From the NCBI GenBank assembly GCA_963457665.1, contig OY735225.1, forward strand, positions 5,353,844-5,417,843: a stretch of DNA of 64,000 nucleotides, in the 5' to 3' direction. The DNA is from Thysanoteuthis rhombus (Eukaryota > Mollusca > Cephalopoda > Oegopsida > Thysanoteuthidae). The stretch's first letter is position 1. Each line of letters opens with the position of its first letter. Below are positions 1-9,557 of the stretch, piece by piece. Position numbers and translations under genes: made by a program. The notes beneath the pieces were generated by a model. It searched no databases. It was not told the DNA's origin and saw only the letters and a program-made list of their open reading frames with translations.

Positions 1-470
1 GATTTCGAAAGGGTAGTACTTTAATCAGGCAACAAGATCATATCCGTAGTGAAAGCTCGTGAATACCAGCTGTGGTTAAAAAAGTTCGAAAACGGCGACT
101 GCAACTAAAATATACGTGATCACTTTCCGAACACAAAAATAAAAACCCACGCACATATTTATGGAGAATTATATACATATTTTTTTCTTTTGCTGGACAA
201 ACAAGATTTTTATCGAAATACACAGGAAAAGAATAAGCGAATACAAAGGTCTTATATTGGGTTCACTGACCGCAAGTGCGTTGCTCAAAAATTGTTTTTA
301 TATACAGTGATCAATGGGGGTATCGATACGAGGTTAGCATCAAAGCAGAGTCCATAGAGAATCGATCGACTGAAAGAAGAGTTATTAAGATTTTATTTAA
401 TATTATTAATAAATATTATTGATGGCCATAACATAATAAATCATCAAATAAAACACACACACAAACGCAC
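1..470. other. Unassigned AT-rich sequence
   Basis: No ORF, repeat or RNA could be supported here apart from a short CA-rich run near 451-471 that leads into the next microsatellite. Confidence 0.4.
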
Positions 471-474
471 ACAC

Positions 475-475
<1 letters not shown>

Positions 476-555
<80 letters not shown>

Positions 556-593
556 TCTTGTTTATCACTAAATAGAAAGCATTACGTGATATT

Positions 594-672
<79 letters not shown>
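476..672. repeat. Compound TATC / AT / AT-GT microsatellite
   Basis: A (TATC)n run (about 476-508) passes directly into (AT)n (to 553). After a 42-bp spacer come (AT)n (596-638) and (GT)n (639-672). Apparent ORFs here are only Ile-Tyr and Thr-His dipeptide readthrough. Confidence 0.95.
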
Positions 673-673
<1 letters not shown>

Positions 674-699
674 TTGTGTAAAATTAAATTGAATACATC

Positions 700-838
700 A
701 CCTGACCAACGTCTTTCGACATCATACCTCGTTTGAGGAGATCGATTAAAAATTAGGGAAGGGGTGATCAATGAATGAGTTCTTATTCTCACCTTTCATC
801 AGCAAGTGATCACTAAAGAAGTCAATTTTTCAAAATTA
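700..838 (+). mobile_element. Family A interspersed repeat, copy 1 (5' half only)
   Basis: This matches the 5' half of the family shared with 6201-6680 and ten other places. It has the 'ccaacgtcttt' block, 'ggggtgatcaatgaatgag', and the 'gtgatcactaaa(g/a)aagtc' block. The copy starts just after the preceding GT microsatellite and lacks the 3' half. No coding capacity is seen. Confidence 0.75.
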
Positions 839-867
839 AGGGTGACTGGAACCTAGGGATCAGTATA

Positions 868-945
868 GCATACCCATCATCATCACCATAATCATTATTA
901 TTCTTTTTATTGTCCGTCGTTGGACATAGAAGTTCCCCAAGGCAT
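868..945 (-). mobile_element. LINE (family 2) 3'-end tail
   Basis: Read on the minus strand, this has the signature 'tatgtccaacgacggac' followed by an A-rich segment and a degenerate (GAT)n run. Three other places (about 23,360, 36,060 and 59,110) end the same way on the plus strand, two of them after recognisable reverse transcriptase C-terminal sequence. I infer a severely 5'-truncated insertion. Confidence 0.6.
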
Positions 946-984
946 ACACTTACATTGTAAATAAAACTCCACTATTTCTTAATA

Positions 985-1325
985 ATATTATTGTTTGTAT
1001 TGAGAAACAAATAGAGCAGATACAGAGAGTAAATAAGCAAGATGAAAACTTGAAATTAAAAAAGTTATTTTGGCATTGCCGGCGGTTGTTTAGCTCAATG
1101 ATTAAGGCAACGCAACGATGAAGCAGCAACCGTAGCGGTCACAGGTTCGAATCCTGCAGCCGCCCCATTTCCTTTATCGTTCATTCAGTTTACGTTTCTA
1201 TGATATATATATATATATATATATCTCATTGTGTAATAAGGAGAGATCATTTCAAATCGTTACATAATAATATAACACATTTATAATTATTTCTGCCGAA
1301 TCATATATCCACTTCTCCTCGTGTA
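985..1325 (+). mobile_element. SINE-like repeat (family B) with tRNA-like head
   Basis: The flanks ('gagcagatacagagagtaaa', 'cattcagtttacgt', 'gtgtaataaggagagatcatt') recur around the tRNA-like units at 4259-4346 and 4562-4645, and in part at 7338-7500. An AT microsatellite (1203-1224) has expanded inside the 3' part. The unit is about 300 bp, non-coding, and centred on a Pol III type tRNA-like body (1081-1164). Confidence 0.75.
1081..1164 (+). pseudogene. tRNA-like body of family B SINE
   Basis: GGCGGTT at the 5' end can pair with AGCCGCC at the 3' end (seven pairs including one G-T). An A-box-like 'tagctcaatgattaaggc' and a perfect B-box core 'ggttcgaatcc' are present. The D-loop pattern GATTAAGGC and the long middle section suggest origin from a class II (Ser/Leu type) tRNA. 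No good anticodon stem can be drawn, so a functional tRNA is unlikely. Confidence 0.7.
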
Positions 1326-1329
1326 TATA

Positions 1330-1908
1330 TCTTGATGTTTTTAAGAGTTACTTCATCGATGGGGATACATTTCAAAGTAGAGTGTGAATCAATCGATAGG
1401 GGTCAACTCTTTTGTTGTTATCGATGAGATCGCAATATTTTGATCCACCTACAAATGTTGTTTTCCGTCTCCATTTGACCTTCAAAGAGGACTAGAGGGT
1501 TGTCTTTCATGGGGTATGAAAATCAACTGTTTTTCATTGCATTCTCGTATTCTTCTTTAGTTTTTGATGGAGATTGCTTCGTTTGACCGGTCTGTCAGAT
1601 CGTCAGCAGCTTCTTGAAGTTGAACGTTACATCTAGGAGATCTACATCATTTAGTTGTTTTTTTTTCAAACATCGATTTTAAATCTTATTCAATTTACTT
1701 TATTCTATACATAAATTCATCTCCATCCCAGACCCCACTAAAAAAACAAAAACAAAAAACAAAATACATTCCAAATCACATTAAAAATACTCTCTATTAA
1801 AAAGCTTGTAAATATGTATTGAGTTTTCTGTATAAGTTTCTATTACTTAAATTAGTTTTTACTTCTATGTAATGCATATTGCATTCGAAGGAAACCATTA
1901 GATAAGCA
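1330..1908. other. Unassigned sequence
   Basis: Moderately AT-rich with short ORFs only. I recognise no domain or dispersed repeat. Short A-rich stretches occur near 1740-1765. Confidence 0.4.
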
Positions 1909-2046
<138 letters not shown>

Positions 2047-2350
2047 AGCAACAGTTATGCACTTGGAAGTGAGCAAACGAATTGAATCCAACCATGCAGA
2101 CGAATGGTATCAGCACAAACCGAAGACAGCACTGGAAAATAAAAACCACAAATTACTTCCGGACTTTGAAATCCAAACTGACCAACCAATCCAACCGAAA
2201 AGCTTGGTAATTGTGGACAAGGGAAAGAAAAACTACCAAATGATAAACATGGCTTGCAGATCATTGACGAAAAACAAGGGAAGTATCAGGACTTAGCAAG
2301 GGAACGGAAGGATGTGTGAAATATGAAAGAGTTGTACCAATAATGGGAGG
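2047..2350 (+). pseudogene. LINE (family 1) ORF2 C-terminal fragment
   Basis: The frame starting about 2048 reads 'VSKRI...ADEWYQHKP', 'ALENKNHKLLPDFEIQTD' and 'LVIVDKGKKNYQMINMA'. The same domain occurs in the second, longer copy at 58,545-58,790. This matches my recollection of the post-RT C-terminal region of invertebrate non-LTR retrotransposons, where the '(D)xVIVDK...IIDIA' segment is typical. Continuation after 2290 needs frameshifts ('ERVVPIMGG'). The upstream part of the ORF is replaced by the trinucleotide array. It is clearly a dead fragment. Confidence 0.75.
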
Positions 2351-2384
2351 TCCTTTTTACTTGCTTTCCCTACAAGGACAAGAT

Positions 2385-2735
2385 GTAACACAAGGTCGTT
2401 TTTTTAATATGGGAATAAGGGGAGCACCCCTTAAATTTGCTCCAGTCCCCACAACCAAAGTCGTGTAAGGGTTTGGACAAGCCCGGTCCATCCCTTTGAG
2501 TGCAATGAGATAGCACCGCTCCGAGACGAACAGCTTCCCTGCGTCTGGGCCAAGTAATAATATGAGGACGAATATATAGGTCCTCAATGCGTTTAGCAAT
2601 GCTGAGTCTCAGTATCCCTCATTGGATAGGACATTGCACCGATACACCCAGTCCAAAAACATGTCAAACAAATCTCCAGCCCATTGGATGTCTAGGAGTA
2701 GTTGCTACACCTTGGGCAATGCCATGGTGCAGATA
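2385..2735. repeat. Dispersed repeat (family E), copy 1
   Basis: This shares blocks in the same order with 26,488-27,060: 'acacaaggtcg', 'tttgctccagt(t/c)cc', 'tttgagtgcaatg', 'cctc(a/t)aatgcg', 'cattg' plus 'gtccaaaaa', and 'caaatctccagcc'. The minus strand has an 80-codon ORF (2357-2599) that may hint at coding origin. I do not recognise the protein. Confidence 0.6.
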
Positions 2736-2755
2736 TTTTACTTTAAGAGAGAAAA

Positions 2756-2757
<2 letters not shown>

Positions 2758-2791
<34 letters not shown>
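2758..2791. repeat. (GA)n microsatellite
   Basis: A near-perfect GA dinucleotide run. Confidence 0.95.
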
Positions 2792-2794
<3 letters not shown>

Positions 2795-3230
2795 TGAGAT
2801 GAGATCGTATTCTTATGAATGAAAATACCTTTTCTTACTCAACAAATAATGATTGGAAGTACGTATCGAGCTGCTTACTAATTGATCGACCTTTGTATCT
2901 GACTAACGTTTTAGACCTTACATATACTGTCCTCTCTAAATGCATACCTGTGCCTATCGATGCACTGAAATAAGTGACTGCCAAATCTATCGAAGAGATG
3001 GGGGCGTACTTCGGGCTTATTGTTGTATTACAGAGCAATCAAAGCGTTGGAGTCTCTATATATATCGCTGTAAACATATCAAGCTCACTAATATTGCCGA
3101 TGAAGATCTTACGTTAGTTTTTATTTACGAGGCTTCAACTAAACAGGTGATTTATCTCATTGAGGATTCAACGGAATTTTCAGGCTTTTTGATCGGAATT
3201 CTATCACATCCTCAAAGAGATAACAGGGTG
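2792..3230. other. Unassigned sequence with a 126-codon ORF
   Basis: A plus-strand ORF (2940-3320) contains about 95 non-repetitive codons with six cysteines near its start, then runs into (Ile-Tyr)n from the microsatellite at 3231. There is no recognisable domain, splice context or homologous copy in the window. I treat it as chance and do not call a gene. Confidence 0.35.

Positions 3231-3268
<38 letters not shown>
3231..3268. repeat. (AT)n(GT)n compound microsatellite
   Basis: (AT) from 3231 to 3252, then (GT) with one interruption. Confidence 0.95.
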
Positions 3269-3349
3269 CTGTGTATTTAAAGGATGTAATGTATTCAACA
3301 TAATGGTGAAAACAGACTGATCTGGAAACTGAGTTAAATACGAATATAA

Positions 3350-3760
3350 GTTATTTATTCATATTTGCAGTGATATTTCGCCGGGGGACGGCTTCGTCGG
3401 ACCGAGAATGATAAAATGATGTCCCGGAATCTAGAGAAAGAGGGCAGGGAATGGAGATTCTTATCTATGTGGTGGTGAAGGAAGGCAAAGATGTTTCAAG
3501 TTTAAGGAAGGGGGTCCTTGTTCGGGCAATGTATGTATGAACGTGTGATTATGTGCAATTATGCTTGAAGTTAGTGTATGCACTAGTAGTGTCAGTCTTT
3601 TTAATTCTATTCGTGTGAATGTGGGATCTATGGTTTTGTCAGTGCATAATATGCTGGAGGTGTTTTTGTTACAGAAATCCTATAAGTTTGTAAATATCGA
3701 TATTCAGGAGTGTATGTTAGTTGGACTGAATAGATTGTCGGTGGCTTAGTGCTTGGTTCT
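3350..3760 (-). mobile_element. Penelope-like element, 3' region remnant
   Basis: On the minus strand the block 'cggtccgacgaagccg' then 'ggcgaaatatc' (about 3370-3405) resembles the post-ORF signature of Penelope-like elements. The adjacent 'catacattgcccgaacaagg' plus 'acccc' block is shared with the 3' part of the Penelope-like element near 46,960-47,020. No intact coding remains. The family is inferred from these two similarities. Confidence 0.45.
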
Positions 3761-3902
3761 CTCATGCAGGGATCTGTGCACGTATATGTGTGTGTGTATG
3801 AAAGGGAGTACACATGTATATGATGTGATCTGTATGTTGTTATGTAGGGAAACGTGTGTTTGAGATGTTAAATACTAACTTACATCGATTGGGGGATTGT
3901 GA

Positions 3903-3929
3903 ATATATATATATATATATATATATATG
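3903..3929. repeat. (AT)n microsatellite
   Basis: Pure AT run of 27 bp. Confidence 0.9.
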
Positions 3930-4258
3930 ATTATAAATTGCATTATATTATATCGGAATTCTCCTTGAAATGATATCCCGATATTACTCGGAGAATGTAT
4001 CATTTGGCCAAGATAACCTAAGCAAAATGAACAATTAAAAGAAATTTCACGTTTGTTGAGGCCAAATGATACATTCACCGTTTAATAAAGGTGTAACATT
4101 TCGAACAAAGTTTCAATATAATTTAACGCAATCTATAATCATTATGTCGGATCTTATGTATCCATTTCTTGATAATATGATTCGTCTGCATTGAAAGAAA
4201 CAGAGCAGATTTGGATCGTAGAAAACCAAAATGAAAATGAGGAATTGAGACATTACCA

Positions 4259-4346
4259 GCGGCTGTTTAGTCAAATGGTAAGAGCAATGCTACATTGAAG
4301 GGGCTACCCTATTGGTCACATGTTTAATTCGATTCCTTCTGCAGCC
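4259..4346 (+). pseudogene. tRNA-like body (family B)
   Basis: It aligns with 1081-1164. The B box is degraded to 'gtttaattcgattcc' and the 3' arm 'gcagcccc' is kept. Not a functional tRNA. Confidence 0.6.
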
Positions 4347-4561
4347 CCATTCGTTTTTCAACTATTCATTCAATTTACGTTGTGTAGACCGAATGATACA
4401 GCCATCGTGTTGTAACGGGAGATGATTCCAAAAAGGATTATATATTCATTTTTCACTGATGTAAATTGTCCACGTTGAAAGAAACGAAAAGAGCAAGTAA
4501 AGGCCCTGAATGCACAACATGAGTATCTAAAGCTAGGACAGTTTTTTGGCCTTTGCATTAC

Positions 4562-4645
4562 CGGCAGCTGTTCTGTTCAATATTGACAGCAACGATACAC
4601 CGAAGCGGCTAAGCTATAAGTCCCAGATTCGATTCGAATTTGAAT
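4562..4645 (+). pseudogene. tRNA-like body (family B)
   Basis: It aligns with 1081-1164 ('cggcagctgttctgttcaat', 'gcaacgatac', 'agattcgattcg'). The 3' acceptor half is lost. Confidence 0.5.
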
Positions 4646-4760
4646 AGTATCATTGTTTTTACTTTTTACGTTGTCGAAGCCAAATGATGCATTCACCGTG
4701 TAATAACGGGAGACCATTTCAAATAGAGTCAATTGGATATATACATACATACCTTTTGTC

Positions 4761-5072
4761 AATCTTTCTTGCTTGCGGACAAACTGTTTAATGACAAAGT
4801 CCAAAGTATTTGAAAACGTTCTAAAACTATTTCGGGAAAGAAATTATTTCAGATATTCATGATCTGCCAACCATTATTGTTCATTTTCAAGATTTAGTTT
4901 GTCAACCTAGTTTAAACTGAATCTTGTTTAGCCTTTTCAACCTTTTGCAATCGTCGAGAGTCTAGAGTAGTTTACAATTGTAAATCAATTTGTTAAACAT
5001 CTTTTAAATGTTCAAATTTGAATGAATAGCAGGCACATGAAAAGCACACACACACACATATTTATATTTATG

Positions 5073-5073
<1 letters not shown>
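4761..5073. other. Unassigned AT-rich sequence
   Basis: No recognisable feature except a short CA run near 5045-5058. Confidence 0.4.

Positions 5074-5117
<44 letters not shown>
5074..5117. repeat. (AT)n(GT)n compound microsatellite
   Basis: AT run to about 5092 followed by GT run. Confidence 0.95.
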
Positions 5118-5407
5118 TAATACGATGTTTACTTAGGTAGTAACCCTTTATTGAGAAAAAGGCCCAACCACGGAATTCATTTTCAATGTTTTACCAAACT
5201 CGATAGTTCCTGTTTCAGAGGGAATGGAAGTTGCTCACTTGTCAGTTCACGCAAAAACAAATGTCCGTATGTAAATGATAGAGTGGTTTCGATTGTTTGT
5301 TCAGCCATTTTCAATATCCAAGATCTCAATTGTTGGCGACAAAAACTGCGAATGTATCAGTTTGTACCCTCCCAAATTATACCTGGATTCATGTACGACT
5401 AGTTTTT

Positions 5408-5460
5408 GTATGTATGTATGTATGTATGTATGTATGTATGTATGTATGTATGTATGTATA
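5408..5460. repeat. (TATG)n microsatellite
   Basis: About 13 units of a perfect tetranucleotide. Confidence 0.95.
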
Positions 5461-5941
5461 TTTATTGATTGATATTTTACTGTAACAATTTGGGCAATGG
5501 GATTGGCGAACCGAGTTTAGAATCTGACCCGTGTTGGTTATGTTCACTTCGCAATAATGCCCTTAGGGAAGACATGAATCGATCTGACCCCCTAGCTACG
5601 GGTAATATAACAGGACTCTAACCTTGAGAAAGTAACCGGTCTAGCCAAGCAGATGTCAGACGTATCGCTTTCAGCTTTTCTCTGAACTACATCAGTCAGG
5701 CCGAGATTCTGGGGGTAAACATCCCATGATCTCCATACGCTTCGCCCGGCATGCACTCCGTGGTTGTGGCACATTCCACTCTTTGTGCAGATTGAAGAGA
5801 AGCCGTCTATATTTACGGACGATGCTACAACCGTGTGACCCCCAATGAGTATCGAATTCACAAACAATGACATACGGATTTAAGAATTGTTTGAAAACTC
5901 ATTCTATGCATATACATAAATGATTGTGAAAATAGAAAAGG

Positions 5942-5944
<3 letters not shown>
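5461..5944. other. Unassigned, relatively GC-rich sequence with minus-strand ORF
   Basis: This stretch is GC-richer than its surroundings. A 93-codon minus-strand ORF spans 5592-5873. It might be a decayed retroelement or an exon, but I see no motif that decides. Confidence 0.35.

Positions 5945-6016
<72 letters not shown>
5945..6016. repeat. (AT)n microsatellite, 72 bp
   Basis: Uninterrupted AT dinucleotide. Confidence 0.97.
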
Positions 6017-6018
<2 letters not shown>

Positions 6019-6200
6019 CCTAAGCTTAACTCAACTTATTAAACAGGCATGTATATATATGGAAGGATGTATTGTAGGGGGCGGGTCGGTTCCCTGCTTT
6101 AACATTGAATATGCAAGGTACTTGTGTTTTGCTGAAGTTTAAAAATTCGCCTTCTGCCCGAACGTCTGATCCGCAGTTTTTACAACCACAAACATCAAAA

Positions 6201-6680
6201 CGGGCCTGGTTAGTCATTTGATGGGAACTGTCACGTGACGAAAGTTTTTTGAATTTGATGCCGTGTTCAGGGTGATCAATTTGAAGAATCGGAAAAAGGG
6301 GTGATCAACAAACAAATTAACTTCTGCCGAGTTGTCTGAAAATGTCTGAATTTTCAAAAGAAGAAAAAAACGAGCGTGAATTCTGTCGCACAAAAAAAAT
6401 AAAGAAAGACCAATTTAGCAAAAACGTACACTGAAAATTGAAGCTTCCATGGGAAAATTATTTTTAGGAGGGTGATTATCAAAATTGTGTACATAATATA
6501 GAGTAAATGTTTAAGTCTTCAGGCCTCTATCTCCATTGGTGCAGCCTTTACACGTGGCATTTACATACATACAGACACAGCTAACCAGTCATCCAGTTAG
6601 TCAGCCAGACTGACTGAAAAATTGAAGAAACCTTGACGGATTTGGTGGCAGTTTTGGTTGAAGGCTTCTACTAATATATA
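6201..6680 (+). mobile_element. Family A interspersed repeat, copy 2 (near full length)
   Basis: This is the best reference copy. It starts 'gggcctggttagtcatttga', followed by GTCACGTGAC (6230-6239), 'gggtgatcaa' repeated twice, 'gaattttc', 'caatttagcaaaaa', 'gcctctatctccattggtgc', a run of TACA/CAGC units, and the tail 'gaagaaacct...cagttttggttga...ttctaat'. Near the 5' end GRAACTGTC and near the 3' end of other copies GACAGTTTC are inverted repeats, which suggests a non-autonomous DNA transposon. No coding capacity. Confidence 0.85.
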
Positions 6681-7007
6681 AAATGTTTTTTATGCACGGT
6701 TGGGTTGACAGCTGGATGCTGTAATGTCCGAAGTGTTAGGTAACTGTTTAAATGAGACATTATCAATTCTGGTAAGGAACGGTCATTTAGGTAATGGACA
6801 TGCACATTTTATATTGATCTCAAACGGCCTTTTCAAATGAGATGTAGACATAAACACTTCAGGCAGAGAGAATGTTAGGGACAATAAAATCGTTGGTGTA
6901 CATAACTACCTCTTATTGACAGCACCCTGTATGTTATCAGCGATGAAAGTATATTTACTTAAATGACATTCATTTGATGAATATGCATGTGTTTTCAGAT
7001 CGATACG

Positions 7008-7010
<3 letters not shown>
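6681..7010. other. Unassigned sequence
   Basis: No feature could be recognised. Confidence 0.35.

Positions 7011-7075
<65 letters not shown>
7011..7075. repeat. (AT)n(GT)n compound microsatellite
   Basis: AT run to 7045 followed by GT run. Confidence 0.97.
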
Positions 7076-7077
<2 letters not shown>

Positions 7078-7300
7078 GGGAAAAATGACCCAAGCTGTCC
7101 CAAGTCTGATACGTAGTTATTAGCAAAGTTTTGATCCGAAATTTCCAAAGTATCAAGTACGATCTATAGTATGATTTATTATTTTGTGTAAACTGCAACG
7201 AAAAACAAAAAGATTGTGTTGAAAACTAAATATTTGCTGTGTAAATTCATCATCAGTTTACGGATATATTGATTCACTAATACTTATAGGCTGACATGTG

Positions 7301-7337
<37 letters not shown>
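7301..7337. repeat. (AT)n(GT)n compound microsatellite
   Basis: Short AT run followed by GT run. Confidence 0.9.
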
Positions 7338-7500
7338 CAGTTTATTCATGTTGTTTGGGCCAAACTCATTCACCGTGTTATAACGGGGGATCATTTTAGA
7401 TTAGAATCTCAATATAACTTATAACTGTATTTGTAATTCATAATCATTCTGTCTGATCATATATGTACATCTCTTGATAACACGGAAAACATAAACGTGT
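7338..7500 (+). mobile_element. Family B SINE flank without tRNA-like body
   Basis: The flanking module 'caaactcattcaccgtg', 'taacgggggatcatttt', 'attctgtctgatcatatatg' and 'ctcttgataa' matches the spacer of the 3940-4760 array. It ends before a tRNA-like body. Confidence 0.6.
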
Positions 7501-7647
7501 ATGTGTAGCAAATCTTTCATTTCATCATTCCAAGCTCTACTCTAGCTAAATTTGATGTTTGATGATGAATGTATTGGGCACTTTAAGGAATAACCCTATC
7601 ACTCATCGAATATGGCATTATATCAAATTATATTGCATTCCTGTATT

Positions 7648-7650
<3 letters not shown>

Positions 7651-7724
<74 letters not shown>
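7651..7724. repeat. (AT)n microsatellite, 74 bp
   Basis: Uninterrupted AT dinucleotide. Confidence 0.97.
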
Positions 7725-7726
<2 letters not shown>

Positions 7727-7875
7727 TCCCCTATTCAGGGTTGAGCACTGTTCAAGTGAAGTAACTCATTAATTGTCAGCTTATGCAATGCTCTTCCATA
7801 GGAATAGAGCACTCTGATGGATTGGGATTTAAATTGAAATAAATATATCGCTTACATTCAGCCTTACTCACTGTC

Positions 7876-8030
7876 CAGTTCCCTAGCACCGAGGTAGGAT
7901 ATCGGACTCCCGGTCTGAAGCGAAGGTTTCAATCCTGCCTCGTATTACTGGATGGGAAAACAGATTGTCTATAGCCACGCTGAAGAGTTGTAATTTAACG
8001 AAGCAGTGCTGTCTGTGGATGACACAGTAA
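7876..8030 (+). mobile_element. tRNA-derived SINE (family C), copy 1
   Basis: The head 'gtaggatatcggactcccgg' then 'tctgaagcgaaggtttcaat' and 'cctgcctcg' aligns with 11,880-11,937. The tail 'gtctatagccacgctga' plus 'gagttgtaat' then 'ctgtctgtggatga' also aligns. The B-box-like 'ggtttcaatcc' marks a tRNA-derived head. Not a functional tRNA. Confidence 0.75.
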
Positions 8031-8434
8031 TATATATATATATGTATATACGCACACACACGTATATATAATTATATATATTCACACACATACGTATATA
8101 CCTTTTTCATATTTTTGCAAGTGTGCTTTTTAGTACATAAATCAGCGATCATCTATCTTTATCGTTACACCTATCTATTTACCAATAAGCCTCGGTGTTC
8201 ATACGTATATCCTCCTTATCAATATTCACCTTTCTCCTCTCTGTCTCTGCGTGTTCACACCTGCGTTAACATCGACTACAGGCCAGCAAGTCTTCCATGT
8301 GTGTTACTCCATATATTTGTGTGTTATTATATATATTTTGCATCTGATCCTTATTTGTACCTAAATCAGCATTTAACTGTGTAAATACGCCGGACTACTC
8401 ACGTTTTATCATCGCTTTTAGTATCTCTATTTGA

Positions 8435-8700
<266 letters not shown>

Positions 8701-8907
8701 CAGAGGGTGTCTCCATATCTATTCATCATACTTATCAATATGACCTGTTTTAGAAATACATACACGTACACACATGTATAAGTTACTGCGTACATTTGTA
8801 TGTTATCAAGTGTATTAGTATCTGTTTCATTTCATCTACATCTAAATCAGCAATTACCTCTGTATTAGTACACCTAAGTATTTACGCAAAATTCCCCAGT
8901 ATTTTTT

Positions 8908-8940
8908 TCTCTCTTTCTCTCTCTCTCTCTCTTTCTCCTC
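8908..8940. repeat. (CT)n microsatellite
   Basis: Imperfect CT run within the duplicated block. Confidence 0.85.
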
Positions 8941-9252
8941 TGTCTCTGTGTATAAACACACCTGCACTCTCAATCGACTACAGGCAAGCACGACGTCTCT
9001 CATAATTGCTACTTTCACTTTCTCTTTATTATTCTCTTTTTCGTCGTCTCCATAGTAACCGACCAGTCAGCCAATCCACAGGCCTGCTACTCAGTACCAC
9101 CAGCCAACCAGACCGTTCGTGTACACGCAGCGATTTACAGTCGCTTCAAGCTTTCATCTATGGCTCCTCCTTCTAACCCGCTACACGGTCTACTCTTTCT
9201 ACCATCGAGACAGCCCCTACTACAACGACTATTTCAGCTGTTACTACTATTG

Positions 9253-9557
9253 CAGTGGTTCTCAAACTTTATTTTATGGCGATACATCAAGGTATATTCT
9301 AAATTCACGACACGCTAACTCTTCATGTGTATGCACTATAGAAATGAAAAGAATCAGATGAAATTACCCTGATGTTAGAAAGATTAACATCTCGCAACAT
9401 TTAGTGATAAAACCACTAAATTAACAACCGAAGCATGTCGGACGTAATCACTGCATTGATCAAGTTCAAATTTCGAAATGTGTTTGGGTATTTGGAAAAT
9501 GTCATGAGAATGTTGTGGCCCACTAATGTGCCACAGCACACAGTTTGAGAACCACTG
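9253..9557. mobile_element. hAT-superfamily MITE (305 bp)
   Basis: Perfect 15-bp terminal inverted repeats, CAGTGGTTCTCAAAC at 9253-9267 and GTTTGAGAACCACTG at 9543-9557. This CAGNGGTTCTCAAAC terminus is a well-known hAT signature. The 8-bp flanks (tactattg and tattaata) agree at five of eight positions, consistent with an aged 8-bp target duplication. There is no transposase, so the element is non-autonomous. Confidence 0.9.

Larger units (their letters stand above)
3940..4760 (+). mobile_element. Tandem family B SINE units (about 2.5 units, ~300 bp each)
   Basis: The flank motif 'ccaaatgatacattcaccgt' or close variants occurs near 4061, 4388 and 4680. The tRNA-like bodies start at 4259 and 4562, 303 bp apart. 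Each unit holds flank, 'gaaagaaac...gagca', tRNA-like body, 'ttacgtt' and the next flank. This is a head-to-tail array rather than independent insertions, since no other sequence separates the units. Confidence 0.7.

Noticed and set aside
1081..1164. A functional tRNA gene
   Set aside because: A and B boxes and the acceptor pairing are good, but no anticodon stem can be formed and the unit is repeated with worse versions nearby, as expected for a SINE.
2940..3320. A 126-aa cysteine-rich protein
   Set aside because: The C-terminal quarter is microsatellite readthrough, and the rest has no recognisable pattern or splice evidence.
7559..7744. Long ORFs made of alternating Ile-Tyr, Thr-His or Cys-Val residues, here and at many other places
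   Set aside because: They are readthrough of AT, GT and CA dinucleotide arrays; none has a non-repetitive domain.
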